Assembly: GCA_013398615.1 (NCBI GenBank)
Contig: VZSR01003806.1
Coordinates: 15,274,681 to 15,338,680 of the forward strand
DNA from: Brachypodius melanocephalos
Lineage: Eukaryota; Chordata; Aves; Passeriformes; Pycnonotidae
Direction of reading: 5' to 3'
DNA: 64,000 nucleotides
This document shows, in pieces, positions 11,580-23,290 of the stretch. Both the position numbers and the translations under genes were made by a program. Position 1 is the stretch's first letter. Each line of letters begins with the position of its first letter. The notes under the pieces were generated by a model. It had not been told where the DNA came from, ran no database searches, and saw only the letters and a program-made list of their open reading frames with translations.

Positions 11580-12662
11580 TGTATTGGGTTTGCATGACAA
11601 AGCTTTTGCTAGTGAGAGTTTTACAGGGGTGGCTTCTGTGGGAAGCTGATGGAAGATTCCTCCATGTCCAACAGAGCCAGTTCTGGTCAGCTCCAGGATG
11701 GACACACTGCTGGCCAAGGCCAAGCCCAACAGAGACAACGGCAGCACCTCTGGGATAACAGAGATAAGAAAGGGGACAAAAAACAACTGTTCAGCTACAG
11801 ACAGAGAGGGAAGTGAGAATGTGTGAGCAACAGCCCCGCAGACACCCATATTAGTGCAGAAGGAGGGGCAGGAGATGCTCCAGGTGTCAAAGCAGAGATT
11901 CCCCTGCAGTCCCCGGTGCTGCCCGTGGTGAGGCAGCTGTGCCTCTGCAGCCCATGGAGGCACACAGGGGAGCAGAGATTCACCTGCTGCCCCTGGAAAA
12001 CCCCACAAAAGAGCAGGGGGATGCCCAAAGGAGGCTGTGGCCCCATGGGAAGCCCATGCTGGAGCAGGCTTCTGGCAGGGACCTGCAGTCCCTTGGTGAA
12101 GAAAGCCCCCACTACACCAAGTCTGCTGGCAGGATCTGTGACCTTGCAGGGGGCAAATGCTGGAGCAGCCTGTTCCTGAAAAATTGCACCCCATGGAGCA
12201 GCTCATCAAGAACTAAAGCCTTTGGAAAGAACTCCAAGGAGTTTGTAGAGGACTTTTCCTGTGGGAGGGATCCCACACTGGAGCAGGGAAAGAGTGTGAG
12301 GAGTTCTCCGCTGAGGAGAGTGAGCCACAGAGATAACAAGTGATGAACTGACCACAGCCCCCATTCTCAGTCCCCTTGAGCTGCTGGTGGGGAGGAGGTA
12401 GAGAAAATCAGGAGTGAAGCCTGAAAAGAAGGGAGGAGTGGGAATGTGCTTTAAGATTTGGGTTCGTCTCTCATTATCCATCTCTGGTTTGATCGGTAAT
12501 AAATTAAAGGAATTTCCTCAAGTCTGTTTTGCCCACAACACTCCCTGCCCATAATTCACAAACATTTGCTATACTTTTCTCTGCCCTGCCTCATCGAGGA
12601 GGGCAATGATAGAGTGACTTTGGTGGGCATCTGGTGTCCATCCAGGGCCAGCCCACCACCCA
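11580..12662 (+). mobile_element. solo LTR, avian ERVL-like family, near full length
   Basis: The element begins TGTATTGGGTTTGCATGAC. It continues through the repeated avian LTR wording (GATGGACACACTGCTGGCCAAGGCC, CACCTCTGGGATAACA) and several copies of a 'CATGCTGGAGCAG / CCACACTGGAGCAG' phrase. Near the end it has AATAAA (12498-12503), followed by AAGTCTGTTTTGCCC and GGTGTCCATCCAGGGCCAGC. This matches the known layout of a long bird LTR usually grouped with ERVL-type elements. No internal gag-pol flanks it, so it is a solo LTR. I did not find a clear 5-bp target duplication, and the last few bases of the right edge are uncertain. The 228-codon minus-strand frame inside it is a shadow. Confidence 0.85.
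12498..12503 (+). terminator. LTR polyadenylation signal AATAAA
   Basis: AATAAA sits near the 3' part of the 11.6-12.7 kb LTR, followed by a T-rich stretch (AAGTCTGTTTTGCCC). The position suits the R region of a retroviral LTR. Activity is inferred only. Confidence 0.5.
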
Positions 12663-12786
12663 TTTCCTGTGGCTGAACCTTCTTGCCATATGACTCTGTT
12701 AACCAAAGTAGACACAATCTGCTTCTGCCTTCCCTCACCTTCCTACCTGTAGCTACCATGGGTCAGCTGAGCCTTACACCCACACC

Positions 12787-12817
<31 letters not shown>

Positions 12818-15800
12818 GAATATACTCATTAATTATTTGGCATTAAAATTCTCTACCTGACTCTAACACTCTCCCATAACCTTTTCCTAGCTAAAACGTG
12901 GCACAGCACAAAATCTCTGCCTATGTTTTCAGATGACAGCCTGTAAGGTATAAGACTGGTATGGGAATAAAGGTGATATGCCATTAATTATACAACAGAA
13001 CCTGCATTGAGAATCTAGACGAGGAAGTATGGAAATGATCTCTTAAGGGAAATTGTCATTTGGTGGTTTTTCCTATCCTCTTTTTTTCTCTGTAGGTTCT
13101 CATACCACACTCACATCTGTAGCATCTAGTGGAGCATTAAGCAATGTGACTAACATCTGTCAAACGTGTGGTGTCTGCTTGTGTGAATATTGACTTGGAG
13201 TGCTCCAGAGGCTTGGCAGCTGGTTGTCTTTTGTGATCTGGAAATCAATCAAGGAGGACTTCTGCCAAATCAGAGATTTTTACACTCTTCTCTGTTTTAA
13301 TAGCAGCAGACATTCTCTTACTGAGGCAAATACCAGCAAGTTGAGGGACTGAAAAACAGAAGTACCCAGAGACATGCCTTGCCTGGGATGCTTGGACAAG
13401 ATATGTCTCCTGGGGATTGGTGGGGAACAGCACCCTGTGCTGCCTCATGAGATGAAGTGAAACTGCTTTAACTGCCCAAGTTGTGAGGGTCCAGGTACAT
13501 TTTATTCAGAAATTGAGAAAAATTGCCTGAAATCTTTCATTACAGATGTTGTCCAAAACTGACAATCCTGACACTGGATGATGTGGGTGACAGCTCACCT
13601 TCCCATGACCAGTTCTTCAGTGATCATCAGCCTGCTGGGTAAAGCAGATCAATAACTGCTTTAATAAGACAGAATAAGAGGAGGAATACAGATAACAAAT
13701 AAATCTTACATCCCTTTTGTCCCAGCACTCTGTGTTTGTGCAGCATCATACACACCCTGTCCATAACCCACTGTGTGGAGTGGATCCCAAACAGGGAAAT
13801 AAATATCACCATTTTGGTCATTTCAGCTAATATGTAATTTAATAGAAAACCACCCTATTCACAAAGGACTTTTGCATGACAGCTTCTCACTGTACTTTTT
13901 GATAAAGGCAAAGCTGAGCAAGCAGTGTAATTGCTGGTATTGGGGGAGCTGCCTGTGGCATCACTCACAGTGATGTGGCTGAGGCTGTCCTGTGACCAGG
14001 AGGTTTGTGCAGCACAACACAGCCTGGAGACCACCCTGGATGTGCAGCACAGGCAGCATGGCACAGCCTGCTCAGGCAACTGCAGTGTGGGTCACCAAAA
14101 ATCACAACATGAAACTGTCTCCCAGTGAAGATCAATATATTCCATCCACCCCTTGAGCCATATAGAGATTTCCTGTCCCAAATATAACTTACAGAATATA
14201 TCAGTAATGTATGGATTTCTCAGGCCCTTAATACAATGGCCAGCAGATTTGACAAGGCCTGTGCAGGACCACTAATTCCTGAAATACAACACCTTCTGCA
14301 CAACTCCCAGTACTGGCACTAAGGGAGGTGTGCCTGGGAGGTTCTGGCAGAGCTCCCTATGGAGACAGGAGAGTTGAGTGGCTGGGTGTAGCTGCTGCCC
14401 CAGGACATAGCACTACCTCTTCTGCATTGTTTCCTCCTTCCTGATCTCCATTCCAGGCTCATAGTGAGTCACAGAACTGCTGCTGTTGCCCCAGACATGC
14501 CTTTTACCATTGACAGCATCAGGATACATAACTCCATTTTAGTCATTTAATGGCCCTGCTCTTTGGTGAAAAGCTATCCACAGACTTTTTATGGCAACAT
14601 GACCTTGGTCAGCATTGCAGGAATGAGGATTTAGGCACTCCAGATCCCAGATTCAGAGCTACCTAAATCACTAATAATACTTTTGAGAGAGAGAGGAATC
14701 TGTGTGGGATCACATCAGAGGTCTCCTGACAGCAGTGCTGTTTCCTGTCAGTGTCTGCTGCAACTGAGCCTTGCAGTAGGTCTCACACCATTTAATATCA
14801 TTACCCTGGGGCTCACAGCCTCCCTGAGACAAGCAAATGTAGCTTGTGCCCAGTGTCAAACATGGCAGAGGGATCCACAAGTATGAGAACGGTATTTGCC
14901 TTTTGTGGTGCCTGAGAAATCTATTTCAGACTGAACTAAAAATTATACCACATAAACTTGGTTCTATCATTTATGAAACACTTTAAGAAAAGTTACTGAA
15001 GTACACTTATATAATACAATACTGTAATAAAATACCTAATAAAAAATTAGCTCAATTAGCTGAAACATTTTTCTTTCTACCACTAGCCTAAGACATATGT
15101 AAAATTTTATTATGTTTAATGGCTGTCTGGGCTCCTGCTGTAATGACTTCAAGCAGCTCACTGAGCTATGATGTTTTTGCCACATGAAGTTTAAATGGAG
15201 GGCAAGACATTCAGAGGGAAAATTCAGAGAGAAACACGACAAGGTGCTGGGCTTGATGGAGGCAGGGAGGTCAGGAAAGAACAGGTAGATTTGTAAGTCA
15301 TTGATGCAAAGCAGATAGCTGAAGCCATGTGAGGCAGAAAGCTCACTGAGAGAAGGGTTTTAAATGAGAAAAGTGAGGCAAGGACAGTATCAATAATCTG
15401 CAAGTAATTGCCTGGTTCTACACGTCATGCCAGAGACACTGTGGGAGGTGCCTCCTGGGATTCACCTCAAATACTGTAGAGGAGCTGAGTGTGGAAGGGG
15501 ACAGAGGGTGTTTCTGCAGAACTACTTTAGCTCCATTCAGGACTGTGTGCCAGGAGTAAAGCTGATAAGTAGAGAAGTAAACCTGTAGGCTCATATCATG
15601 AGTAGTCTCAGAGGAGGCAAACTGGACTCTTGGATGGTTAGATTAAACCAAAGGATGTGCACCAGGTGCATTCCAGCTGCCAACAAGAGTTCATTTCCCT
15701 GGGTGAGAGTAGATCCAGTCCAAAGTAAAGCCTCCAAAGCAATTTTAGTGTGGATGCCAGGTCCTGAGCACTGCTGCTGTCAGTGTTGCAGCCCACTCCT

Positions 15801-17250
15801 GCAGTGCCCCACTACTTCCTAATGTAAACACAGCCACAGTGGTATTTTTTTCCCCACTTTGCTGCAGACTTCATGAATGGACTCACATAAATCACTTCCC
15901 TTCTCACTGTCTGTCCTTCATGTATGAAATACTCTTAATACCACATCCTGCGCTCACTGGGATGTGGAAAGGGTAAAATTGTCAACATACATCAGACACG
16001 GTGGTGACAAGGATCCCTCTGTAAGGCAGGGAAAACACTGAAACAATATTTGACTAGAGTTCAGTACCTGAGAGGGGCACCTTAGCCTGCACACTGAGGA
16101 TACACTTATAGACCAGATGCCTCAATTTAGTGACTTGTGCACTTCTTGGCACACTCCAAAAAATGTTGGAAGAGAGCATGACATAATAAAAACAAGGAGC
16201 TGGAGTGGAGGGACAGTGCTGCCAGCTCTAAGTGGTGGGTACCTCACCTTCTAGAGGTGTTCTCACATTCTTTTGAGATACCCTGGGATGTTCCTCTGCT
16301 ATGACATTGCATAATGTTCTGTCATTGTCTCTTTCAGGAGGTCACAAAACCCAACTCACTGTACAACAGCAAGGGAAGTCTCTCCACATGTTTATCAAAG
16401 GTTTTACATCTAATCTCCTTGCTTGAAGTCTGGTCATCATTTTTTGCAGTGTTCTTGAGGTTGATTCATTCCTGTGTTGAACCCAGCTGTGTTCTGTTGC
16501 AGAATCCATTGAATTCAAATCAGAAACAATGGTCTGATACCACACAACCTTGAAAGATTTTGCTAAATAATTCTACACTCAGCAGAACTGCTACATTTAT
16601 GTTCTGTAGCAATCATCAGCGCAAAGGCTACTGATTTGAATGTAAATCACCCTTTTCACAAAAGGAGTGCTATTCCCTCTTACTTCAACATTATTTCTTC
16701 CTCAAAAACAGCCAATTGTACAAACGCTTGGATCTGTTTCTGTTGTTGTCAATAACTTCATCACAGCCACAAATGTTCACAGATAGCAAACTTCTCAAGC
16801 CCTATATTAAGAGGCCATATCCTACCTCTAGAGCTTTCTATTTAAATCAGTGAAATTCCTGAATTAACTCAAAAAGGACAGTTAGACTTTTGGAGCATTT
16901 TCTTTGAAACACTTTACCAGCTTCTCTGGGAAAACAGCTACAGTATCCAAAGATTTTCCCAGCTATTGAATTTGTGTTTGCTTGTTTCTGCTATTTGCAC
17001 ACAAATATCTCTCCACTACACTTGAATTACTGAAAAGGGAAGATTCACACTCCTAACACCAGGCTGTAATAGCAAAGAGCATTTTCCTGCTTTGCTGGCA
17101 CATCACATTATAGAGGCTGTCGGTAATCTTAGGAGAACAGACAATGTAAAAAACCTTCCTGCTTATATCAGACCTTGTTATTAAATTTATATCCATTTCT
17201 CATAATAACCTACATTTTCCTTTATCAGAACTCTGAAAAATAACTCCTCA
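12663..17250. other. intergenic DNA, no recognised gene
   Basis: No protein family, tRNA or further LTR was recognised. It contains a compound (CA)n(TA)n microsatellite at 12776-12817, directly downstream of the LTR. The moderately GC-rich patches at about 13900-14100 and 15600-15800 have short open frames on both strands that look like chance. Confidence 0.6.
12776..12817. repeat. compound microsatellite (CA)n(TA)n
   Basis: ACACCCACACCC leads into about 10 CA units and then about 5-6 TA units. Alternating purine-pyrimidine DNA of this type can vary in length and adopt Z-form or cruciform structures. It begins about 115 bp after the LTR edge. Confidence 0.9.
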
Positions 17251-17450
17251 TGCAGGACTTGAGCATGGCATTTGATACAGTTGTCAGAGGAATTCTGATG
17301 TCCTGTCTCGGGGACATGGCAGGGATTAGTGGGATTGCAAGTAGATGGCTTCAATCATTCCTCACAGACAATACTCAGTGAGTCATGAAGATTTTCTACT
17401 TCCAGAGCTATCACCCATGAAGTTCTGAAAGTCCACCTAATTAAGTGTTT
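17251..17450 (+). mobile_element. CR1-type LINE reverse-transcriptase fragment
   Basis: From 17256 the frame reads D-L-S-M-A-F-D-T-V, then G-I-S-G-I-A-S-R-W-L-Q-S-F-L-T-D. These are the LSxAFDTV and GISGxAxxWxxSFLxxR signatures of the palm region of CR1-group LINE reverse transcriptases. A stop codon soon follows (CAGTGA) and the match fades within about 200 bp, so this is a decayed internal fragment. It lacks the catalytic YxDD segment and the 3' tail. Subfamily is not assigned. Confidence 0.75.
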
Positions 17451-20400
17451 AGAAGGAGACCCTTAGTGTGAAATAGTTTGGACTAAAACACAGGTAACAC
17501 ACCACAGCAGGCAGCCAGCACAGGCTGGAATTGCCTCCACCCCTCTGTGCCCAGGGTGGCTGAGCTGAAGGACAAAGGGAGCTGGGCTGCACAGGGGGGC
17601 ACCAGCAACACCACTGCAGCCACACCAACCAGGGACAGTCACCCTCTCCACTGCTCTGCTGCCCCACACGTCCTGGAACTCACTGTAAAACCATGGCTTT
17701 GTATGGTTTGTATGGTATGGATCAGTCTCCAGGTAGAACAAGAGGACCCCAAACCTCTCTGCTCTCAACCCTACCTCGCCTTCTGGCACTTCTTTCCTGA
17801 GATAAAACTAAAGACATCAAAGCCAAGTGATCAGCCACCACTCCACTGACAGGAGGCCTGGAATCCTTTTCCCAGTCCAAGGAAACACTCTGATCAGGTA
17901 CCTTCTCCTCAGCACAAGGCTGGGAATATTTATGCAGAATATTAATATCTTCATTCATGGGGTTTGCAGATTATCCTCTGCTTCTTGTCTACAGAACTTC
18001 AAAAGCATGATTAATTTTCAATAATGTAATTGAAACAAAGACTCAAATTCATCTTTAGCAGGGAGAAAAAAAGAAATTTCACTGCAGTGTGTGCAGGGAA
18101 AGGCAGCTGGACTACCCATATTCTTTGAGAGTGACCCCTTGGCACCCCGGTGTCCAGTTTGCTGACAAATTAAAACTGGGATGTCACTTCTTTTGAGAAG
18201 CAGCTCTAAGATGAATGCTTTTTAGACTTCTTCTTTGTCTAGACCTATTTATTCATCCTTCTCACCTTTTTATGCAGCACAGCTATTTCAGAAACTCTTA
18301 CTAGGAGTGCCATATATAATGTTATACCTATCAACAGGAGACAAAAAGATTTTATTTTTTGGAACAACTTGCATCAGAGATATTACATTCATACTTTTCA
18401 GAGGGATCACATGGATATATTTCTCTTTGTTTTGTAGTTCTGGTCAGCACAGTCTAGAGCAAGGTTAGATGCCAGACACACAAAAAAAACCACTTAGTAC
18501 TTTCACATTACTTTAGTAAGACCAAATAAAAACATATTTTTAAAATATTTCCAAGAAACAATATATTCAACCAGGCCAGCCTTTAGAGTACTTTTTTGCT
18601 GGAGCTCTCTGGTGGCAGAGAAATTGTTTTCATCAGAGATCTGCTTAGGAGAAAAAGGAAGAAAAGGCCTCCAGCATTCATCTTGTATTTGTCTGATACT
18701 TTTAACCCCTCTGCATGGCAGAGGGAGTTCACATGTTTTCCAGTTTGTCCCATGTGCCTAAAATTTGTACCCTGAGCTGCTAGCTCATATTCTGGCAGTA
18801 TTTTACCTTTTAGAGCTCAGCATAAGCGAGCCTTGTGGAATTGAGGCTCACTGTATTCCTGATGTTTCATATCAATCCTGCCCAGCATCCCCAAGACAGG
18901 ATAATGGTTTGTGGCCCTCTAACACAACTCTGTCACAAAAAGGATTGAAAAAAAACATACTTCTCCTCACACCTTCCCATCCACATCAACAAAAGCTTTC
19001 ATTAATCTCCTGATTCCCAACTTCAAGACGAATCAGAGTAATTGAGACATCCCTTCTTCACTTTGCTTAAGGGTTTAAAGTGGGAATCTATCCTTCAACA
19101 TCAGGATGCTGAGCCAGTTGTCTGGATGCTGGAGAGCGATGATACTGTTGTTTCATGAGAATTTGCAAGCAGAGGGTCTGGCTTCCCAGTCTGCATCGAG
19201 CTTCAGTAAGCCTAAAAGAGTCATTATCTTTACTACCCTAGTTAACACCTTGGTTAATTTAAAGATTCCAGAGTAAAATAGCTCCCATGGCTCTGTAATA
19301 AAACTGCAGTCCGTTGACTATGAACGTTTGTACAGCTTAAGTCAGAAAAAGTAGCTAATTTACAATGATATCTCCTTTGCCTTATTCACTGTCCACTGAA
19401 GGAAGCTAAACACCTCATGGAAAATAGTTATCCTTAAATTGTTCATTCTTCACAGGTAAAGACCAGGTTCTTAGTGCAGCTACACTAGATATGAACAGGC
19501 AGTCGAGGGTGGTCTCTGGGCTCTGAGTTTACAATCTAAGGAGACCAGGTGAGAAAAGAAAATGTTACCCTCCACTGAGTCTGACATAGAGCGACTTACT
19601 GTGAAGAAGAACTCCTCACAGCCAGAAACTTAACTGAGATCTTTTAAGGTGCAGCTCAGCACCTTAATTACTGGATCATCTGTCTTGTATTCTCCTTAGA
19701 AGCAAAGGTTTTTCCATAACATAAAATTCTTCCTGCAGGTCTAAAAGGTTAAGCTATTTAAGAAATGTGATTTCTTAAACCTGGCAAGATTTGTCCACAT
19801 AAAAAAATATAAAATAACAGTAATAAAGCATAAGTAGTTTTTACATCTCCAAAGCAAAGAAGAAAATATTAGCTAATTCAACCTTGCAAGACCCCTATGA
19901 GTTAAGTACAGGCTACACTTCTCAAATATGCTTTTTATCCCTCCCTGTCTCTTTCTCTAAACATGCAACCAAAATTATAAACAAGGTGAATAATCCTTCT
20001 GTGTGGTAACCATGGAAATCAGCTATATCAACTACTGTAAATGGCAATATATCCAGTAAGTCCACAAAAAGCAGACCTACTCCACCCTCACAGGTTTCCT
20101 ATATGCAGACACCCAATGTCCTAAAAACTACTTTAATATTTTTGCTGAGTAACCTGTTGCAATATTCAGGAACTGGCCTTTGTAAGCTTGTTTTAGAGGT
20201 GAGTAACTAATCATTTTAGTTAGACTGCTAAGGAAAATCCAATCCCAGTGCCTATTCATGCTTTAGACATTCTCTGCCCAACATAGGCCTGGCCTTTACT
20301 ACATCAGACCCTGTACCCTAAACATGACAGCCTGTTTCATGGCAACTCTTTTCTATCCAGATAAAATTAGGACCTGGACTGTTAATAAAGATGATGACTC

Positions 20401-20890
20401 AGAAAAGAGATAATATGTAAATTAATGGGACTGAAAGCACAATATTTTAAGGTTTTGTTTCACCGAAGTTTTACATTTCCCCAAACAATATTGTTTTCCT
20501 CATCATTTTAAGCAGACATGGTTTCACAAGAAGTCACTAGGCAGCACCTTTAGGATACAAATGTGGTTTTCAGTCTACTGCAGCTATATCACTGACTGAT
20601 GCTCTACTTTTTTGATTACTTCAGCTGAAGAAATATGAAAGCCAGTCCTTTCCTCTGAGTGCACTGATATAAGATTACAGGCACCTCTAATTCATATAAC
20701 CTCTGCCCTTTTGTATGTCCTACCTCAAATGTTTTTTATTAACCTTGTTTTCTTTGAAAACTCAATTCCTGCAGGTGCTTGCCAGCCACATGATGACTAA
20801 GGCTGCTTAGTTTAATAACATCAGAAACTTTTTATGCCCTTTTTGTCCCATGAGGCTAAGACTCCTCTTACCTGGAGACGTAATTCTTCA
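17451..20890. other. intergenic DNA, no recognised gene
   Basis: Open frames around 17450-17960 overlap on both strands and show no domain. The remainder is AT-rich. No LTR, CR1 or RNA gene was recognised. Confidence 0.6.
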
Positions 20891-21340
20891 CATAGAATAT
20901 TTTGGGTTGGAAGGGATTTTAAAAATCATCTCATTCAAACTCCCTGCCATGGGCAGGGACACCTTCCACTAGACCAGGTTTCCAAAAGCCCCTTTGAACC
21001 TGGACTTGAACACTTCCAGGCATGGGGCACCCACAGCTTCTGTGGGCAGTTCCAGTGCCTCACACCCTCACAGCAAAGAATTTCTTCCTAACACCTAATC
21101 TAAACCTGCCCTCTGTCAGTCCTCCTGGTCCTACCACTCCATGCCCTTGTAAAAAGTCCCTCTGCAGGTCTCTTATCAGCTCCTTTTAGGTACTGGAAGG
21201 TTCTATAAAGTCTCCCTGGAGCCTCTCTTCTCCAGGCTGAACAATCCCAACTCTCTCAGCCTTCCTTCACAGGGGAGGTGCTCCAGCCCTCTGATTTTCA
21301 TGGCTCCTCTGGATTCACTCCAACAAGTCCGCCCTTTCTA
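20891..21340 (-). mobile_element. CR1 LINE, 3' portion, about 450 bp
   Basis: The plus strand carries the reverse complement of the CR1 3' end. It starts at CATAGAATATTTTGGGTTGG and runs through CCATGGGCAGGGACACC, GAACACTTCCAGGCATGGGGC, AAGAATTTCTTCCTAAC, CTTCTCCAGGCTGAACAATC and CTCCAGCCCTCTGATTTTC. It is the longest and best preserved CR1 in the window. It includes only non-coding or far 3' ORF2 sequence and is 5' truncated near 21340. The plus-strand frame 20834-21091 is a CR1 shadow. Confidence 0.95.
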
Positions 21341-22611
21341 GTGGTCACATTGTAGTTACCATATCCTAGTGGTCAACTAACCTGGGGGACTCCAGCAGAT
21401 TGAAAAGGAAATTGGGCAAGCTAAACAGAAATAATTTAAATCCAAACAAGAATTTGTGACAGACAGAAATGGTTCCACTGGCATTTGACATGCCAAAAAT
21501 TCATAATTTTGTCTCCAAAAGCTTGTATCAATAAATGCAGCATACCTGCCCAGTTCTGCAAACCCTCCTGGTATTTAGAAAAGCATTACAGCTGATCTCA
21601 GAGGGAGCTCAGTCTGAACCTGCACTGCGTAGGTCTGTGCTCTCTTTCAAGAAACAATTTGCATAATGGTGTTCATTTCCAAAAAAAGCTTTACAGGCTT
21701 TATACCCACAGGCCATCTCTGGTTGGAGAAGACAGAAAAACAGAAAATAGAGCGTTGGTCACCTGAACAAAGAAAGGAAGATTTGGAAAATACTGACATT
21801 TGGGACTGAAACCCTGGGTTTGTAACACAAAGATCATTGGTACAGACCCACAAAGCAACATTTGTCAAGCTCTGTGTAACTCTGAACATCCAATTCCAGT
21901 GAGCTGAGTGCCAGACTGGGACTATTCCATACAGAAGTGCCCAAACCTCGGTAGTCAGGTTTAATTTTGAAGATAAACACAGAGCACCTTATTAACTGAC
22001 CTATGAATCCTGGGAGATTCAAAGATTGAATTAAAAGCTACTAAATATGTACCTGCAAGTCTAACAGTTGTTTGCAAACAGATTCTTAAAACACTCTGCA
22101 GAAGCTCCCTCATGCTCCCCATTTTCCTAAACAAAGGGAAATTGGCACATTTTAATTCTGTTCTAGCCAAGGCAGTTTTGTAGTGCCCCTTGCTCACCAG
22201 TAGCACTACCAGTGACATGATAAATACTTCTCAGGTATCATTCATCTTCTCCTTCTTGTTATTAAGGTGAACTGTGTGTGCAGCATAACATTTTGTTTTA
22301 AAAGGACTTGGGATTTTCACAGGAGAAAGGAGAAGATTGATACAATTGTCCGTTCTTATTTTGGAGAAGGCAGGTGAAAGAAGCAGGCACCCAGAAAAAT
22401 GGGAAGTGATGAGGTTTGCAAAGGTCCTCAGTCCCTGAACGCCTTATTTAGTATGGAAAAAACACACTGTGAACCAATCAGTGCCTGATGGACAGCGGGG
22501 CAGGGGGGAGGGAGGCTCGGGGTATCACTGGAATGATCTGAGGGGTGGGTTCACATCCTTAACCCCGAACCTGGCAAGCGACACGCTGAGTCAGCACCCG
22601 TGGGCAATGGC
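21341..22611. other. intergenic DNA before the minisatellite
   Basis: No gene or repeat family was recognised. Composition rises in G toward 22490, where a GGGGCAGGGGGGAGGGAGG stretch precedes the tandem array. Confidence 0.6.
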
Positions 22612-23048
22612 GGAGAGCAGCAGGCAGTCAGGGATAGACAGCAGGCAGGGATGGACAGTGGACAGGGATGGACAGTGGGCAGGCAGGGATGGACAGCGGA
22701 CAGGGATGGACAGTGGACAGCAGCAGGGCAGCAGACGGGATGCAGAGAGGGCAGGGATGGACAGTGGGTAGGGATGTTCAGAGGACAGGGATGGATAGCA
22801 GACAGCAGCAGGGCAGCGAGCAGGGATGGACAGTGGAGAGGGATGGACAGCAGACAGGGACGGAGAGCAGACAGGCAGGGACGGACAGCGGGCAGGGGCG
22901 GACAATGGACGGGGATGGACAGTGGACAGGGACAGATAGCAGACAGGACGTACAGAGGGCAGTGACGGACAGCGGACAGGGACAGATAGCGGAGAGGACG
23001 GACAGCGGACAGGAGGGGACAGACAGCGGACAGGAAGGGACAGACAGC
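22612..23048 (+). repeat. 17-bp minisatellite, about 25 units, open at gap
   Basis: The array is built on the unit GGGATGGACAGTGGACA, with variants GGGACGGACAGCGGGCA, GGGACAGATAGCAGACA and others. Most units are 17 bp; a few carry 4-bp additions (AGGCA). A distinct unit, GCAGCAGGGCAGC-, occurs at about 22719 and again at about 22803, roughly five units apart, hinting at a higher-order duplication. The array is cut off by the 100-N gap, so its true length is unknown. Because 17 is not a multiple of three, the same repeat peptide appears in every frame, which explains the long open frames on both strands. Those frames are not evidence of protein. Confidence 0.95.
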
Positions 23049-23148
23049 NNNNNNNNNNNNNNNNNNNNNNNNNNNNNNNNNNNNNNNNNNNNNNNNNNNN
23101 NNNNNNNNNNNNNNNNNNNNNNNNNNNNNNNNNNNNNNNNNNNNNNNN
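23049..23148. other. assembly gap (100 N) inside or beside the minisatellite
   Basis: A run of exactly 100 N directly follows the minisatellite. The right flank starts AGGGACAGAGCGCACGG, which could be a last degenerate unit. The gap therefore probably reflects unresolved repeat length. Confidence 0.99.
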
Positions 23149-23290
23149 AGGGACAGAGCGCACGGCAGCCCCGCACGGGCCGGCAGCAGCAGCGCGGCGC
23201 GCGCCCTCTGGCGGCCGCAGCCCGCAGTGCGCACGGGCATCATCGCGCCGGCAGAGGAGAACAGAGCCCAGCAGCGCTGAGGGTCACTCT
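23149..23290. promoter_or_regulatory. short CpG-rich patch with CTCF-like motif
   Basis: About 130 bp of GC-rich sequence with many CpG dinucleotides, isolated in an AT-rich region. It contains GCGCCCTCTGGCGG (23201-23214), whose reverse complement CCGCCAGAGGGCGC matches the CTCF core (CCACCAGGGGGCGC) at 12 of 14 positions, on the minus strand. It may be the visible edge of a CpG island or insulator partly lost in the gap. No splice donor or start context was recognised. Confidence 0.4.

Noticed and set aside
11523..12209. 228-codon minus-strand frame
   Set aside because: It lies almost wholly in a plus-strand solo LTR and has no domain.
22612..23048. Possible CRISPR-like array of short repeats
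   Set aside because: Units are contiguous without unique spacers and the genome is a bird's; this is a minisatellite.
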